Source: Marinobacter sp. SS13-12
GTDB taxonomy: Bacteria > Pseudomonadota > Gammaproteobacteria > Pseudomonadales > Oleiphilaceae
Assembly (NCBI RefSeq): GCF_030227115.1
Contig: NZ_JASSUA010000002.1
Location: forward strand, 186,001 to 250,000
Length of the DNA: 64,000 nucleotides
Direction: 5' to 3'
In this document: positions 46,089 through 55,521 of the stretch, one piece after another
Layout: every line of letters begins with the position of its first letter
Numbering within the stretch: the stretch's first letter is position 1
The notes under the pieces: generated by a model
Seen by the model: the letters and a program-made list of their open reading frames with translations, nothing else
The model's database searches: none
Told to the model about the DNA's origin: nothing
Made by a program: the position numbers and the translations under genes

Positions 46089-48971
46089 TCAATCGGCAGT
46101 AGCCTGCTGATTTTGCTGGCGGAAAAGTTGCTGCCAGTCGGTCTGTTCACTCCAGGTTTGCAGGCGCTCCATGGCAACGAGCAACTGGTCTTTCTGGTAT
46201 TCTGCATCCGGTGAGGCGCATTTCAACGCCGTTTCCAACTGGTTGGCGGCGCCTCGCAGTTCCGGTACTCCGCAGTATCGGGTGGCGCCGTGCAGTTTAT
46301 GCACGCACTCCAGTAATTCTTCCCGCTCACCGTTTTCCCAGAGTCTGTTCACCCGGTCCAGGTCGGCGCGAATCTGCTCAACCAGCATGCTGAACAATTC
46401 CTCTGCCAGGTCTGCTTTGCCGGCAGCCAACTGGATGCTCTCGGCGATGCTGACGCAATCCGGCTGTTTCTTGCGGGTGGAGGGGCGCAGTGCCCGGCGG
46501 GTATCGCGAACCTCCGGTACAGGCAGATACCCGGTCGCGGATTCTGCATCGCAGCTATACCCGGTGTAGTCGTAGATAATGTCGATCAACTGGCTGTTAC
46601 TGATCGGCTTGGCAAGATATCCGTCGAATCCCTGGCGCGAGAGCCGGTCCTGCTCTTCGGCCAGTGCATGGGCCGTGAGGGCAATGATACGGGTGCGATG
46701 GCTGTTGCCATCAAGGCCGCGCAGTCTTTCAGTGGTCTCGACACCATCCATTCCCGGCATCTGCAGGTCCATGAAAACCAGATCAAACGGCTTCTGCCGT
46801 GCCTTGCTGAGGGCTTCGAAACCACTGCTGGCACCCTCGGCTTCAATCCGGCAATCGTGTAACAGGGTCAGCACCAGTTTCAGGTTGGCATCGTTATCGT
46901 CCACGGCCAGCACCCGCGGTACCCGGCCAGACTGTTGGGCTGTCGCCCGTGCCTCGGCCGGCACCGGAAGCTGTCGCTGTCTGCTGCTTATACCGTGTAC
47001 CAGTAACAACAGCTCATCGTAGAGGGAGTCACGGCATACCGGCTTGGTAAGGTGGCCGCTGGCCAGGCCGGAGAGCGGTGTGTCATGTGTATCCAGCGTC
47101 GGGGTCAGCAAAAGAGTGCGGCAGTCTCTCTCCAGTTCCAGGGTCCGTACCAGCGAGCAGTACTGGCTGGAGTTAAGCAGATGCCGGGTGATGCCGAGAA
47201 GGGCAATGGCGTAACCGGATTGTGCTTTCTGGGCCTCCTCGATCTGCTCCTGCATGGCGCCTGGCGAGGCAACCCGGTCCACCGTCATGCCCCATTCCCG
47301 CAGCAGGTGTTCTACTGCCAGACCAGTGGTTTTCTGTTGCTCCAGATAGATAACCCGCTCGCCGCGCAGGGCATCTTTCGGTGCGATAGCCTCTCCGGTG
47401 GAGGACAACTCCGATGTCAGGGTAAACCAGAAGGTGGAGCCCTTGCCGAGCTCGCTTTCCAGGCCAATCTTGCCGCCCATTTCCTCGACCAGGCGCTTGG
47501 ATATGGCGAGTCCAAGACCGGTGCCACCATACTGCCGGGCGGTGGAGGCGTCCGCCTGGCTGAAGGCATTGAACAGGGACTGCTGCTGGGCCCGGGAAAG
47601 GCCAACGCCGGAGTCGGTAATGCTCAGTCTCAGGGTCATCCGGTTACCTTCCTTGTCTTCTTCCTCCAGGCTGGCCCGTAAAACCACTTCACCGGTCTGG
47701 GTGAACTTGATGGCGTTGTTGACCAGATTGGTGATCACCTGCTTCACCCGCAGCGGGTCACCCATGATGTTGTCCGGTACATCGTTGTAAACCAGTGATA
47801 CCAGGTCCAGATTCTTGCCATGGGCCGCCGGAGCCAGCATGACCATGACTTCCTCGACAATGTCACGGAGCTGGAACGGAATGCGGTCGAGAATCAGTTT
47901 GCCGGCCTCGATTTTGGAGAAATCGAGAATATCGTTGATGATCGTCAGCAGGATTTCCGACGACTTGCGGATGGTGCTCAGGTGGTCCCGCTGCTGACGG
48001 GGCAGGGGGCTTTTCAGCAGCAGTTCGGTAAAGCCGATAATGCCGTTCAGGGGCGTGCGGATCTCGTGGGACATGTTGGCCAGGAATTCCGATTTTATGC
48101 GGCTGGCTTCAAGCGCTTCCTTGCGGGCAAAATCCAGTTCGATGTTCTGGATTTCGATGGTCTCCAGGGTTTCGCGCAGATCTTCCGTGGCCTGGTCAAT
48201 GTTTTGCTGCATCTCGGCCTGGGCGTTGCTCAGTTCCCCGGCCATGGCGTTCAGGCCGGATTCCAGTTGCTCGAATTCCGGGCCGGCCCCGGTGTAGACA
48301 CGGGTGTCCAGCTTGCCTTCCTTCAGCCGGGCAACGGCTTCGTTGAGTTCGAACACCGGGTCTGTAAAGGCGCGGCTCAGGCGCAGTGCAATCACCAGGC
48401 TGAGGAGGACCCCTCCCAATACCAACAGCAGAGAAATCAGCAGGGCCTTGTAGGTTTCCTTCTCGGTGCGAACATGTGACATCTCCACCGTGACCCAGCC
48501 AATCGGCTCCTTGTTGTCATTCGCTGCATCGGGACGGGAATCCGGGGACAGCATGCTTTCAATCATCAGATCCTGCAGGTAAACCGGAGTGACAAATAGC
48601 GTGCTGTCCGGTCTGCTGATCTGCTTGGCTTCGTCGCCGGTCAGGGCTTCCTTGCCGACGTCATCCGAGCTGCCAGGGCCGGTGTGGAGCAGCCGGCTAT
48701 GCTCACTGTCGAAGAAGGTGATGGAACGAACGTCCTGCTCTTCCAGCAGGGCGTTGGAAAGGCTGCTCAGGAGGCTGCGATTGGCAGTGAAAAGGCCATA
48801 CTCCGACCCGGCAGACAGTTGCCGCGAAAGGGATTCGCCACGATCCTTGAGCAGGTTTTCAATATTGTTGACCCAGCTGTAGGTAAAGAAAAGCCCCAGC
48901 ATCAGGGTGGTCAGAAGGGTGGGGACGAGCGTCACCACAAGTACTTTTTTGCGTATGCCCCAGCGCCGCAT
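46089..48971 (-). CDS. Hybrid sensor kinase, GacS/BarA-like
   Basis: A 960-residue tripartite hybrid kinase. Helices at about 9-31 and 175-197 flank a periplasmic sensor; a HAMP and coiled-coil follow. HisKA has its His at 302 (FLANMSHEIRTPLNG), and HATPase has NLVNNAIKF and GTGLGLAIS. A receiver-like segment at about 537-660 lacks an obvious phospho-Asp; the true receiver has Asp735 (FMDLQMPGMDG), and a C-terminal HPt domain carries KLHGATRYCG. This matches GacS/BarA, which signals through GacA/UvrY to CsrA-binding small RNAs. The start at 48971 gives MRRWGIRKKVLVV, as in GacS; an ATG 69 bases upstream has no support. The gene is convergent with pdxJ. Confidence 0.88.
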   Translation of the reverse strand: MRRWGIRKKVLVVTLVPTLLTTLMLGLFFTYSWVNNIENLLKDRGESLSRQLSAGSEYGLFTANRSLLSSLSNALLEEQDVRSITFFDSEHSRLLHTGPGSSDDVGKEALTGDEAKQISRPDSTLFVTPVYLQDLMIESMLSPDSRPDAANDNKEPIGWVTVEMSHVRTEKETYKALLISLLLVLGGVLLSLVIALRLSRAFTDPVFELNEAVARLKEGKLDTRVYTGAGPEFEQLESGLNAMAGELSNAQAEMQQNIDQATEDLRETLETIEIQNIELDFARKEALEASRIKSEFLANMSHEIRTPLNGIIGFTELLLKSPLPRQQRDHLSTIRKSSEILLTIINDILDFSKIEAGKLILDRIPFQLRDIVEEVMVMLAPAAHGKNLDLVSLVYNDVPDNIMGDPLRVKQVITNLVNNAIKFTQTGEVVLRASLEEEDKEGNRMTLRLSITDSGVGLSRAQQQSLFNAFSQADASTARQYGGTGLGLAISKRLVEEMGGKIGLESELGKGSTFWFTLTSELSSTGEAIAPKDALRGERVIYLEQQKTTGLAVEHLLREWGMTVDRVASPGAMQEQIEEAQKAQSGYAIALLGITRHLLNSSQYCSLVRTLELERDCRTLLLTPTLDTHDTPLSGLASGHLTKPVCRDSLYDELLLLVHGISSRQRQLPVPAEARATAQQSGRVPRVLAVDDNDANLKLVLTLLHDCRIEAEGASSGFEALSKARQKPFDLVFMDLQMPGMDGVETTERLRGLDGNSHRTRIIALTAHALAEEQDRLSRQGFDGYLAKPISNSQLIDIIYDYTGYSCDAESATGYLPVPEVRDTRRALRPSTRKKQPDCVSIAESIQLAAGKADLAEELFSMLVEQIRADLDRVNRLWENGEREELLECVHKLHGATRYCGVPELRGAANQLETALKCASPDAEYQKDQLLVAMERLQTWSEQTDWQQLFRQQNQQATAD

Positions 48972-49218
48972 AGTGTGTTCCCGATTGACTTCGCCGGCCG
49001 GATATCCGGCATTCTTCCCTGTCAGAATAGATGATTCCAACCAGTCTGGCCGTGTTGGAGCTCCCGGATATAGCCCGCAGTCATGGATATAGCGAGAAGC
49101 TGTATTGGGAGGCAGCGGATATTCCGCGTATCATGCGAACCCGGAGTGTACCACAGGCTTGTGTTGTCGGCGTTAATGGCTGGCCGCGGGTTGCGGAAGA
49201 TTTGAAGAAGGTAAAAGC

Positions 49219-50112
49219 ATGCATTTCCCGACCATAGAAGATTACGTAGGGCATACGCCCCTTGTCAGGTTGCAAAGGCTTCCGGGTAAGACCAGCAACG
49301 TGATTCTGGCAAAGCTGGAAGGCAACAACCCGGCAGGTTCAGTGAAAGACCGCCCCGCGATCAGCATGATTCAGGAAGCGGAACGGCGCGGCGAAATAAA
49401 GCCTGGTGATACGCTGATCGAGGCCACCAGTGGTAACACCGGTATCGCCCTGGCAATGGCGGCGGCGATAAAGGGTTATCGCATGGTTCTGATCATGCCC
49501 GAGAATGCGAGTGAAGAGCGCCGGGCCTCCATGCGGGCCTATGGTGCCGAGATCGTCAGTGTTACTAAAGAGGGTGGCATGGAAAGCGCTCGGGATCTGG
49601 CTCAGAAAATGGAGGCGGAAGGCAAGGGCAAGGTGCTGGACCAGTTTGCGAACCAGGACAACCCGCTGGCGCATTACCGCACTACTGGCCCGGAAATCTG
49701 GGAGCAGACCGGAGGCAGGGTTACCCATTTTGTCAGCTCCATGGGCACCACCGGGACCATCATGGGTGTCTCCCGATATCTCAAAGAGCGCAATCCTGAT
49801 ATCCGCATAGTGGGCCTGCAGCCAAAAGAAGGTGCATCCATACCGGGTATCCGTCGCTGGCCGGAAGCCTACCTGCCGAAAATCTATGAAGCTTCCCGCG
49901 TCGACACCGTGCTGGATATTGGCCAGCAGGAAGCCGAAGACACCATGCGTGCACTGGCCAGTGAAGAAGGCATCTTCTGTGGCGTTTCCTCCGGCGGCTC
50001 CATTGCCGCGGCACTGAAACTGTCTGCACAGGTTGAAAACGCGGTGATCGTGGCCATTATCTGTGACCGGGGCGACCGTTACCTGTCTACCGGTGTGTTT
50101 CCCGGCGCCTGA
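49219..50112 (+). CDS. cysM: Cysteine synthase B
   Basis: A 297-residue PLP-dependent O-acetylserine sulfhydrylase. The PLP lysine is in NNPAGSVKDRPA near residue 41, TSGNTGIALA contacts the substrate, and SMGTTGTIMG is the phosphate loop. CysM rather than CysK is favoured by the sequence around IVGLQPKEGASIPGIRRW. AAGG precedes the ATG. It diverges from the GacS-like gene across a 247-base gap. Confidence 0.93.
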   Translation: MHFPTIEDYVGHTPLVRLQRLPGKTSNVILAKLEGNNPAGSVKDRPAISMIQEAERRGEIKPGDTLIEATSGNTGIALAMAAAIKGYRMVLIMPENASEERRASMRAYGAEIVSVTKEGGMESARDLAQKMEAEGKGKVLDQFANQDNPLAHYRTTGPEIWEQTGGRVTHFVSSMGTTGTIMGVSRYLKERNPDIRIVGLQPKEGASIPGIRRWPEAYLPKIYEASRVDTVLDIGQQEAEDTMRALASEEGIFCGVSSGGSIAAALKLSAQVENAVIVAIICDRGDRYLSTGVFPGA

Positions 50113-50147
50113 ATTAACCAAGACCAGACCCCAGCAAGAGACGTCCT

Positions 50148-51485
50148 ATGAGCAGAAGACGCAGGAAAGTCCTGCCCAACGAGCCGGTGCGTTGTGTTAT
50201 TGAAACCCTGAGTCACGACGGCCGCGGTATCTCCCGTGATAATGGCAAGGCCCGGTTCGTTGACGGTGCGTTGCCGGGTGAGACGGTGATGGCCAAGGTG
50301 ATCAGCTCACGCAGCAAGTTTGACGAACTGCGGACAGTCGAGGTGCTGGAAGCCGGTGAAGGCCGGATTACGCCACCCTGCGAGTTTGCGGACCTGTGCG
50401 GAGGCTGCAGCCTGCAGCACATGGACAGCGATGCTCAGATCCGGTTCAAGGAAGACACCCTGAGGGAACACTTTGCCCATTTCGGGGGCATCGAGCCGGA
50501 AGAATGGGTGCCCCCCATGCGATCACCGGCACTCGGCTATCGTCGCAAGGCCAGACTGGGGGTGAAGTATGTGCCGGCACGAGAGTCGGTCCTGGTGGGG
50601 TTTCGTGAAAAACGCAACAGCTTCCTGACCGATATCGACCGTTGTGTGGTTCTGGATCCGCGTATTGGTGACCGCATTACCCCGCTGCGGGAAATGCTCC
50701 ATGGCCTGGAGGCCTATCGTCGCATTCCCCAGGTAGAAGTGGCCTGTGGGGACCAGGAGGCTGCAATGGTGTTCCGCAACATGGACCCCTTGAGTGAATC
50801 CGACACCGCAGCGCTGATCCGCTTCGGCCAGGCCCATGAATTGCATATCTACCTGCAGCCGAAAGGGCCGGATACGGTGCACAGAATCTGGCCGGATTCC
50901 GGCGAGGAACGTCTGTCCTATCGCATGGAAGAATTCGACCTGACCATGAAGTTTCATCCCATGGACTTTACCCAGGTCAATGCAGGGATCAATCGCACCA
51001 TGGTACACAGGGCCGTGGAGTGGCTGGACGTCCAGCCTGGCGAGCGGGTGCTCGACCTTTTCTGCGGGCTGGGGAATTTTACCCTGCCGTTGGCGCGTCG
51101 TGCCGCTCAGGTGGTTGGCGTGGAAGGCGATGATGCCATGGTGGTTCGTGGTCGGGAAAACGCGGAACTCAACGGGCTTTCGAATGTCGCATTCCACGGC
51201 GCTGACCTGCAGGCGGATTTTACCGCACAGCCGTGGGCGGCAGAGGGGTTCGACAAGATCCTGATTGATCCGCCACGTTCCGGCGCCCAGGAGGTTTGTG
51301 AATACCTGACCGCTTTCGGCGCGAAACGGATCGTGTATGTTTCCTGCAACCCGGCCACGCTGGCCAGGGACGCAGGGGTTATGGTGCGCAATGGTTACCG
51401 GCTGGTGAGGTCGGGTGTTATGGACATGTTCCCCCACACCACGCACGTTGAATCCATGGCAATGTTCGAACGCGTGGATAACTGA
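50148..51485 (+). CDS. rlmD: 23S rRNA (uracil1939-C5)-methyltransferase RlmD
   Basis: A 445-residue SAM-dependent enzyme with an N-terminal TRAM domain (about 14-70) and an iron-sulfur cysteine set ([15 protein letters not shown] near 80-94, plus a later Cys). The SAM-binding [15 protein letters not shown], the [10 protein letters not shown] motif and the catalytic Cys in [12 protein letters not shown] are all present. It lies before relA, as rumA does in E. coli. Confidence 0.94.
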   Translation: MSRRRRKVLPNEPVRCVIETLSHDGRGISRDNGKARFVDGALPGETVMAKVISSRSKFDELRTVEVLEAGEGRITPPCEFADLCGGCSLQHMDSDAQIRFKEDTLREHFAHFGGIEPEEWVPPMRSPALGYRRKARLGVKYVPARESVLVGFREKRNSFLTDIDRCVVLDPRIGDRITPLREMLHGLEAYRRIPQVEVACGDQEAAMVFRNMDPLSESDTAALIRFGQAHELHIYLQPKGPDTVHRIWPDSGEERLSYRMEEFDLTMKFHPMDFTQVNAGINRTMVHRAVEWLDVQPGERVLDLFCGLGNFTLPLARRAAQVVGVEGDDAMVVRGRENAELNGLSNVAFHGADLQADFTAQPWAAEGFDKILIDPPRSGAQEVCEYLTAFGAKRIVYVSCNPATLARDAGVMVRNGYRLVRSGVMDMFPHTTHVESMAMFERVDN

Positions 51486-51543
51486 TGAACTTCGGTGCCG
51501 GTCACGGATGGCCGGATAAACGACCAGGAAGAACAAGAGCGAT

Positions 51544-53781
51544 ATGGTAAAAGTTCGCGAAGATTACGCAGTCACGGGCGATGGACAGGTGGATATCGAA
51601 CGCTGGGTTCGTCAGATCGAATCGCAGACACACCTGGAAGATGCCGAACAGTTCCGGCGGGCGTGCGAAAAAGCGGCAGCTATCGATTTTCAGGCAGTCC
51701 GGGAAGACCGCGTATGGGCACCCGGCGCCAGCAGCTTCCGTACCGGTATTGAAATGGCCCAGGTGCTGGTGGAGCTGCACCTGGACCAGACCAGCCTGGT
51801 GGCGGCGATTCTCTACCGGGCTGTGCGCGAAGAGCGTATTCCCCTGGAGGAGATCCGTAAAGAATTCGGTGACGAAGTGGCCGGGCTGATTGATGGTGTT
51901 CAGCAGATGGCGGCCATATCGTCGATTCACCATCCGCTCAAGGGCAATGTGCTCGGCCAGACCGAGGGCCAGCTCGACAACGTCCGCAAGATGCTCGTTA
52001 CCATGATTGACGATGTCCGGGTGGCATTGATCAAGCTTGCTGAGCGGACCTGCGCCATCCGTGCGGTGAAAAATGCGCCCGAAGAAAAGCGCATGCGCGT
52101 TGCCCGTGAGGTTTTCGACATCTACGCACCCCTGGCGCACCGCCTCGGCATCGGCCATATCAAGTGGGAGCTGGAAGACCTCTCTTTCCGCTACCTGCAC
52201 GAATCGGCCTATAAAAAGATTGCCAAACTGCTGGATGAAAAGCGGCTGGACCGTGAAAGTTACATCAAGCGGGTGATCACCTCCCTGAAAGACGAGCTGG
52301 GGGCTTCCGGCATAGAGGGGGAGCTGTCGGGGCGCGCCAAGCACATCTACAGCATCTGGCGGAAGATGCGCCGCAAGGGTATCGATTTTTCCCAGGTCTA
52401 CGACGTACGTGCGGTACGGATACTGGTGCCGGCCGTGCGTGATTGCTATGCCGCACTCGGCATTGTGCATACGCTGTGGCGCCACATCCCCAACGAATTT
52501 GATGACTACATCGCCAATCCCAAGGAAAACGGCTATCAGTCCCTTCATACCGCGGTGATCGGCCCGGAAGGGAAAGTGATGGAGGTCCAGATCCGTACCC
52601 ATGCCATGCATGAAGAGGCGGAGCTCGGGGTTTGTGCCCACTGGCTTTACAAGGGCATGGACAAAGGCAACCGTTCGGTGGGCTACGACGCCAAGATCAA
52701 CTGGCTGCGGCAGGTCCTGGAATGGCAGGAAGAACTTGGCGACCTGTCCGGCCTGGCCGACCATCTGAAATCGGACGTGGCCTCCGACCGGGTGTATGTG
52801 TTTACGCCGGAAGGCCACGTGGTGGACCTGCCCCAGGGCGCCACGCCTGTGGATTTTGCCTATCGGGTTCATACCGAGATTGGCCACGCCTGTCGTGGTG
52901 CCAAGGTCAACAGCCGCATTGTGCCGCTGACCTATCCCCTGAAAACCGGCGACCAGATATCCATTCTCACCTCTAACAACCAGGCGCCGAGTCGTGACTG
53001 GCTGAACCCCAGCCTGGGCTATATCCAGACCTCTCGCGCCCGGGCCAAGGTGACCCACTGGTTCAAACAGCAGGACCGTGACCGCAACATCATTGACGGC
53101 AGGGCGATCCTGGAGGATGAATTCAGGCGGCTGTCGCTTTATGACGTGGATCTGAACGACCTGGCCCGCAAGGTGAATTACCAGGCGGCCGAGGACATGT
53201 TTGCGGCGGTGGGAGCCGGCGACCTCCGTCCGACCCATGTCGCCAATATCGCCCAGCAGATGCTGGAGCCGAAATCGGAACAGCTGGACCTGAAGCTCAG
53301 CACCCTGAGGCGCAAGCCCTACGATACCGAGTCGGACATCCAGATCCGGGGCGTCGGCAAGCTCAAGACCCAGGTGGCGAAATGCTGCAAGCCACTGCCC
53401 GGAGACCCGATCGGCGGCTACATTACCGTGGGCCGCGGCGTGACTGTCCACCGGCAGGACTGCATTACCTTTCTGAGCCTCAAGGAGTTCGAGCCCAACC
53501 GGATTATAGAAGTAAGCTGGGGTGGTCAACCCGTTGCCGTTTATCCGGTGGATGTGGAGATCCAGGCGTATGACCGTTCCGGATTGCTGCGGGATATCAC
53601 CCAGGTGCTGTCATCTTCCAAAAGTGACGTGCTGTCGCTGAACACCATGTCCAACAAGGATGAAAACACGGCCACCATGACGGTGACGGTGGAAATATCC
53701 AGCCTCGACCAGTTGGCCCGGTTGCTGGCTCAGATCCGCAATCTGCCCAACATCATCGACGTCAGGCGCAAACGCTCATGA
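51544..53781 (+). CDS. relA: GTP pyrophosphokinase RelA
   Basis: A 745-residue ribosome-associated (p)ppGpp synthetase. The hydrolase-like N-terminal domain reads LVAAILYRAVREERI where bifunctional SpoT/Rel enzymes have an HD motif, so hydrolysis is not expected. The synthetase domain has the RPKHIYSIWRKM-like GRAKHIYSIWRKM, YDVRAVRI and NGYQSLHTAV. A TGS domain (FTPEGHVVDLPQGATPVDFAYRVH) and C-terminal zinc-finger and ACT domains follow. mazG overlaps its last 4 bases, a widespread arrangement. Confidence 0.96.
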   Translation: MVKVREDYAVTGDGQVDIERWVRQIESQTHLEDAEQFRRACEKAAAIDFQAVREDRVWAPGASSFRTGIEMAQVLVELHLDQTSLVAAILYRAVREERIPLEEIRKEFGDEVAGLIDGVQQMAAISSIHHPLKGNVLGQTEGQLDNVRKMLVTMIDDVRVALIKLAERTCAIRAVKNAPEEKRMRVAREVFDIYAPLAHRLGIGHIKWELEDLSFRYLHESAYKKIAKLLDEKRLDRESYIKRVITSLKDELGASGIEGELSGRAKHIYSIWRKMRRKGIDFSQVYDVRAVRILVPAVRDCYAALGIVHTLWRHIPNEFDDYIANPKENGYQSLHTAVIGPEGKVMEVQIRTHAMHEEAELGVCAHWLYKGMDKGNRSVGYDAKINWLRQVLEWQEELGDLSGLADHLKSDVASDRVYVFTPEGHVVDLPQGATPVDFAYRVHTEIGHACRGAKVNSRIVPLTYPLKTGDQISILTSNNQAPSRDWLNPSLGYIQTSRARAKVTHWFKQQDRDRNIIDGRAILEDEFRRLSLYDVDLNDLARKVNYQAAEDMFAAVGAGDLRPTHVANIAQQMLEPKSEQLDLKLSTLRRKPYDTESDIQIRGVGKLKTQVAKCCKPLPGDPIGGYITVGRGVTVHRQDCITFLSLKEFEPNRIIEVSWGGQPVAVYPVDVEIQAYDRSGLLRDITQVLSSSKSDVLSLNTMSNKDENTATMTVTVEISSLDQLARLLAQIRNLPNIIDVRRKRS

Positions 53782-54635
53782 GCTATACCATTGACGACCT
53801 GAAAACCCTGATGGCACGGCTGCGGGATCCTCAGGCCGGGTGCCCGTGGGATACCCGCCAGACTTTTAGATCCATCGTGCCCCACACCCTGGAGGAAGCC
53901 TATGAGGTAGCCGATGCCATCGACCGGGAGGATTATTCGCACCTGGAGGACGAGCTGGGCGACCTGTTGTTCCAGGTAATCTTCTACAGCCAGATGGGGA
54001 AAGAGCAACGCCATTTCGATTTCGACTCGGTGGTGGACAATCTGGTGCGCAAACTGGTCCGGCGCCATCCCCACGTGTTTCCGGATGGCACTCTGGAAAG
54101 CCGGATCGACCCGGACAATCGCCCCGGTGAGGCCGAGATCAAGGCCAACTGGGAGCGCATCAAGGCCGAGGAGCGGGCGGCGAAACCGGAAGAATCAGCT
54201 GATTCCGGGCCTGCAAGACGGCTGGATGGTATTGCCCGGACACTCCCCGCAATGGTGCGTGCTGAAAAACTTCAGCGCAGGGCAGCCAATCACGGCTTTG
54301 ACTGGCCGGATGTCGAACCGGTGTTCGACAAACTTCATGAAGAGATTGATGAGCTGAAAGAAGCCTGGTATGACGCCTGCTCCGGCGCCGGCCCGGTGGA
54401 GGCTGTCGAGGATGAGCTGGGGGACCTGCTGTTTGTCTGCGTTAACCTGGCACGGTTCATGAAGGTTAATCCCGAGCAGGCCCTCAATAGCACCAATCAC
54501 AAATTCGAGGCGCGATTTAGTGCCATTGAGGAACACCTCGAACGCGAAGGCCGTGATATGGATGGTGAGTCACTGGAGGCGCTGGATGCGGTCTGGCAGG
54601 CTGTCAAAGGGATTGAAAAACAGCGGAAAAAGTAA
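53778..54635 (+). CDS. mazG: Nucleoside triphosphate pyrophosphohydrolase MazG
   Basis: A 285-residue tandem-domain NTP pyrophosphatase. Both halves carry the EEAYE/EIDEL type helices: LEEAYEVADAIDREDYSHLEDELGDLLFQVIF near residue 37 (in parts) and EEIDELKEAW with VEDELGDLLFVCVNLARF near 192-220. MazG hydrolyses NTPs and damaged nucleotides and is reported to lower ppGpp effects. Its ATG overlaps the relA stop. Confidence 0.95.
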   Translation: MSYTIDDLKTLMARLRDPQAGCPWDTRQTFRSIVPHTLEEAYEVADAIDREDYSHLEDELGDLLFQVIFYSQMGKEQRHFDFDSVVDNLVRKLVRRHPHVFPDGTLESRIDPDNRPGEAEIKANWERIKAEERAAKPEESADSGPARRLDGIARTLPAMVRAEKLQRRAANHGFDWPDVEPVFDKLHEEIDELKEAWYDACSGAGPVEAVEDELGDLLFVCVNLARFMKVNPEQALNSTNHKFEARFSAIEEHLEREGRDMDGESLEALDAVWQAVKGIEKQRKK

Positions 54636-54656
54636 CGGATAAGTACAATCCGTTAC
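54632..54656 (+). terminator. Hairpin over the mazG stop codon
   Basis: GTAACGGAT and ATCCGTTAC form a perfect 9-bp stem around AAGTACA, followed by CATTATTT. It overlaps the mazG stop and may end the relA-mazG transcript, though the T-run is poor. Confidence 0.4.
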
Positions 54657-54763
54657 CATTATTTCCGCCCCCGGTGCGGTTGCTTCGTCTACACTTCCGG
54701 TTACGGATGCACACCTTTTGTGCGTCTGGTGGGCCACCAAGAAGATGCAGGAGTGAAGGCACC

Positions 54764-55108
54764 ATGAAAATCAAAGATCTGGTCAATTACTGGGACAAGC
54801 ATGCACGTGGTCGGCTGACCCGGGATGCGTATTTTGCCAACCTGTCCGACCAGCATCACCAGCGACTGGAAAAACTGGCCGCGTTGTACCCGATGAAGTC
54901 CTCCCAGGATCTTATGCGGGACCTGATCTCCGCTGCTCTTGACGAACTGGAGACCAGCTTTCCTTACGTCCAGGGCTCAAAGGTTGTCGCATTCGATGAG
55001 GACGGCTTCGAGATCTATGAAGATCAGGGCATGACCCCACGCTTTATCAGCCTCAGCCAGAAGCATATCCAGAAGCTCAAGGCACGCCAGCTGGAATCGG
55101 TTGCCTGA
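54764..55108 (+). CDS. Small protein with RHH-like core (paralogue of the gene at 55187-55420)
   Basis: A 114-residue cytoplasmic-looking protein. Residues 1-63 align without gaps to the convergent 77-residue protein (about 22 identities by eye), including MK-x-x-DL, W10, a strand-helix-helix pattern with LAALYP and DLISAALDEL. A C-terminal extension (about 64-114, FPYVQGSKVVAFDEDGFEIYEDQ... and ISLSQKHIQKLK) is unique. The shared core looks like a ribbon-helix-helix DNA-binding fold, but this is only inference. I recall Pseudomonas relatives carrying pilus-related names, which nothing here supports. GGAG lies 11 bases upstream of the ATG. Confidence 0.75.
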   Translation: MKIKDLVNYWDKHARGRLTRDAYFANLSDQHHQRLEKLAALYPMKSSQDLMRDLISAALDELETSFPYVQGSKVVAFDEDGFEIYEDQGMTPRFISLSQKHIQKLKARQLESVA

Positions 55109-55148
55109 TCAGGCCAGCAGCCTGATCACAACAGACCTGCGATAACCA

Positions 55149-55169
55149 CGGGGTGGTCCCGCCACCCCG
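55149..55169. terminator. Hairpin between the two convergent small genes
   Basis: CGGGGTGG and CCACCCCG pair around TCCCG. It sits in the short gap between the convergent paralogues and may block read-through in both directions; there is no T-run. Confidence 0.4.
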
Positions 55170-55186
55170 CAGTAGACTGCCCGCCG

Positions 55187-55420
55187 TTATTTTTCCTTGC
55201 CTTCCAGTTTGTCCTTCAACGGGCTCAGCCGGACCAGGTCGTCCAGTGCTGCACCGATCATGTCATTCAGAATATCGCTTTCCGAACGGTCCGGGTAAAG
55301 TTCCGCCAGCGCAGCTATGCGCGCAGCATCTTCCAGCGGCAAACGGAGATTGTAATCGTGGCTCCGCTCGACAGGTTCTTTCTTGCCTTCCCAGTGTTTG
55401 GGCAGATCGGTTACTTTCAT
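55187..55420 (-). CDS. Small protein with RHH-like core
   Basis: A 77-residue protein starting MKVTDLPKHWEGKK. Its central part (RLPLEDAARIAALAELYP, then SESDILNDMIGAALDDL) looks like a strand followed by two helices, as in ribbon-helix-helix proteins. It is clearly related to the N-terminal half of the gene on the opposite strand. The C-terminus is Lys/Glu-rich. AAGGAG is placed well before the ATG. Function unknown; a transcriptional regulator or antitoxin-like role is possible, but no toxin gene is adjacent. Confidence 0.75.
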   Translation of the reverse strand: MKVTDLPKHWEGKKEPVERSHDYNLRLPLEDAARIAALAELYPDRSESDILNDMIGAALDDLVRLSPLKDKLEGKEK

Positions 55421-55521
55421 GAATACTCCTTGCGGCCACAGGCTTTAATCGTTAGACAGGCTTTAAGAGTAAATAGTATCGTAAGTTTACTTCGCCTCCG
55501 TCAATTTAAAAGGACGTCAAT

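Noticed and set aside
49031..49237. 68-codon frame between the GacS-like gene and cysM
   Set aside because: It has no ribosome site, overlaps the cysM start, and occupies the region where both divergent promoters must lie. The composition is protein-like but not enough to call a gene.
51502..53529. Very long (675-codon) minus-strand frame opposite relA
   Set aside because: High-GC shadow of relA, with no family resemblance. Similar long antisense frames lie opposite thrC, recJ, lepA and lysS.
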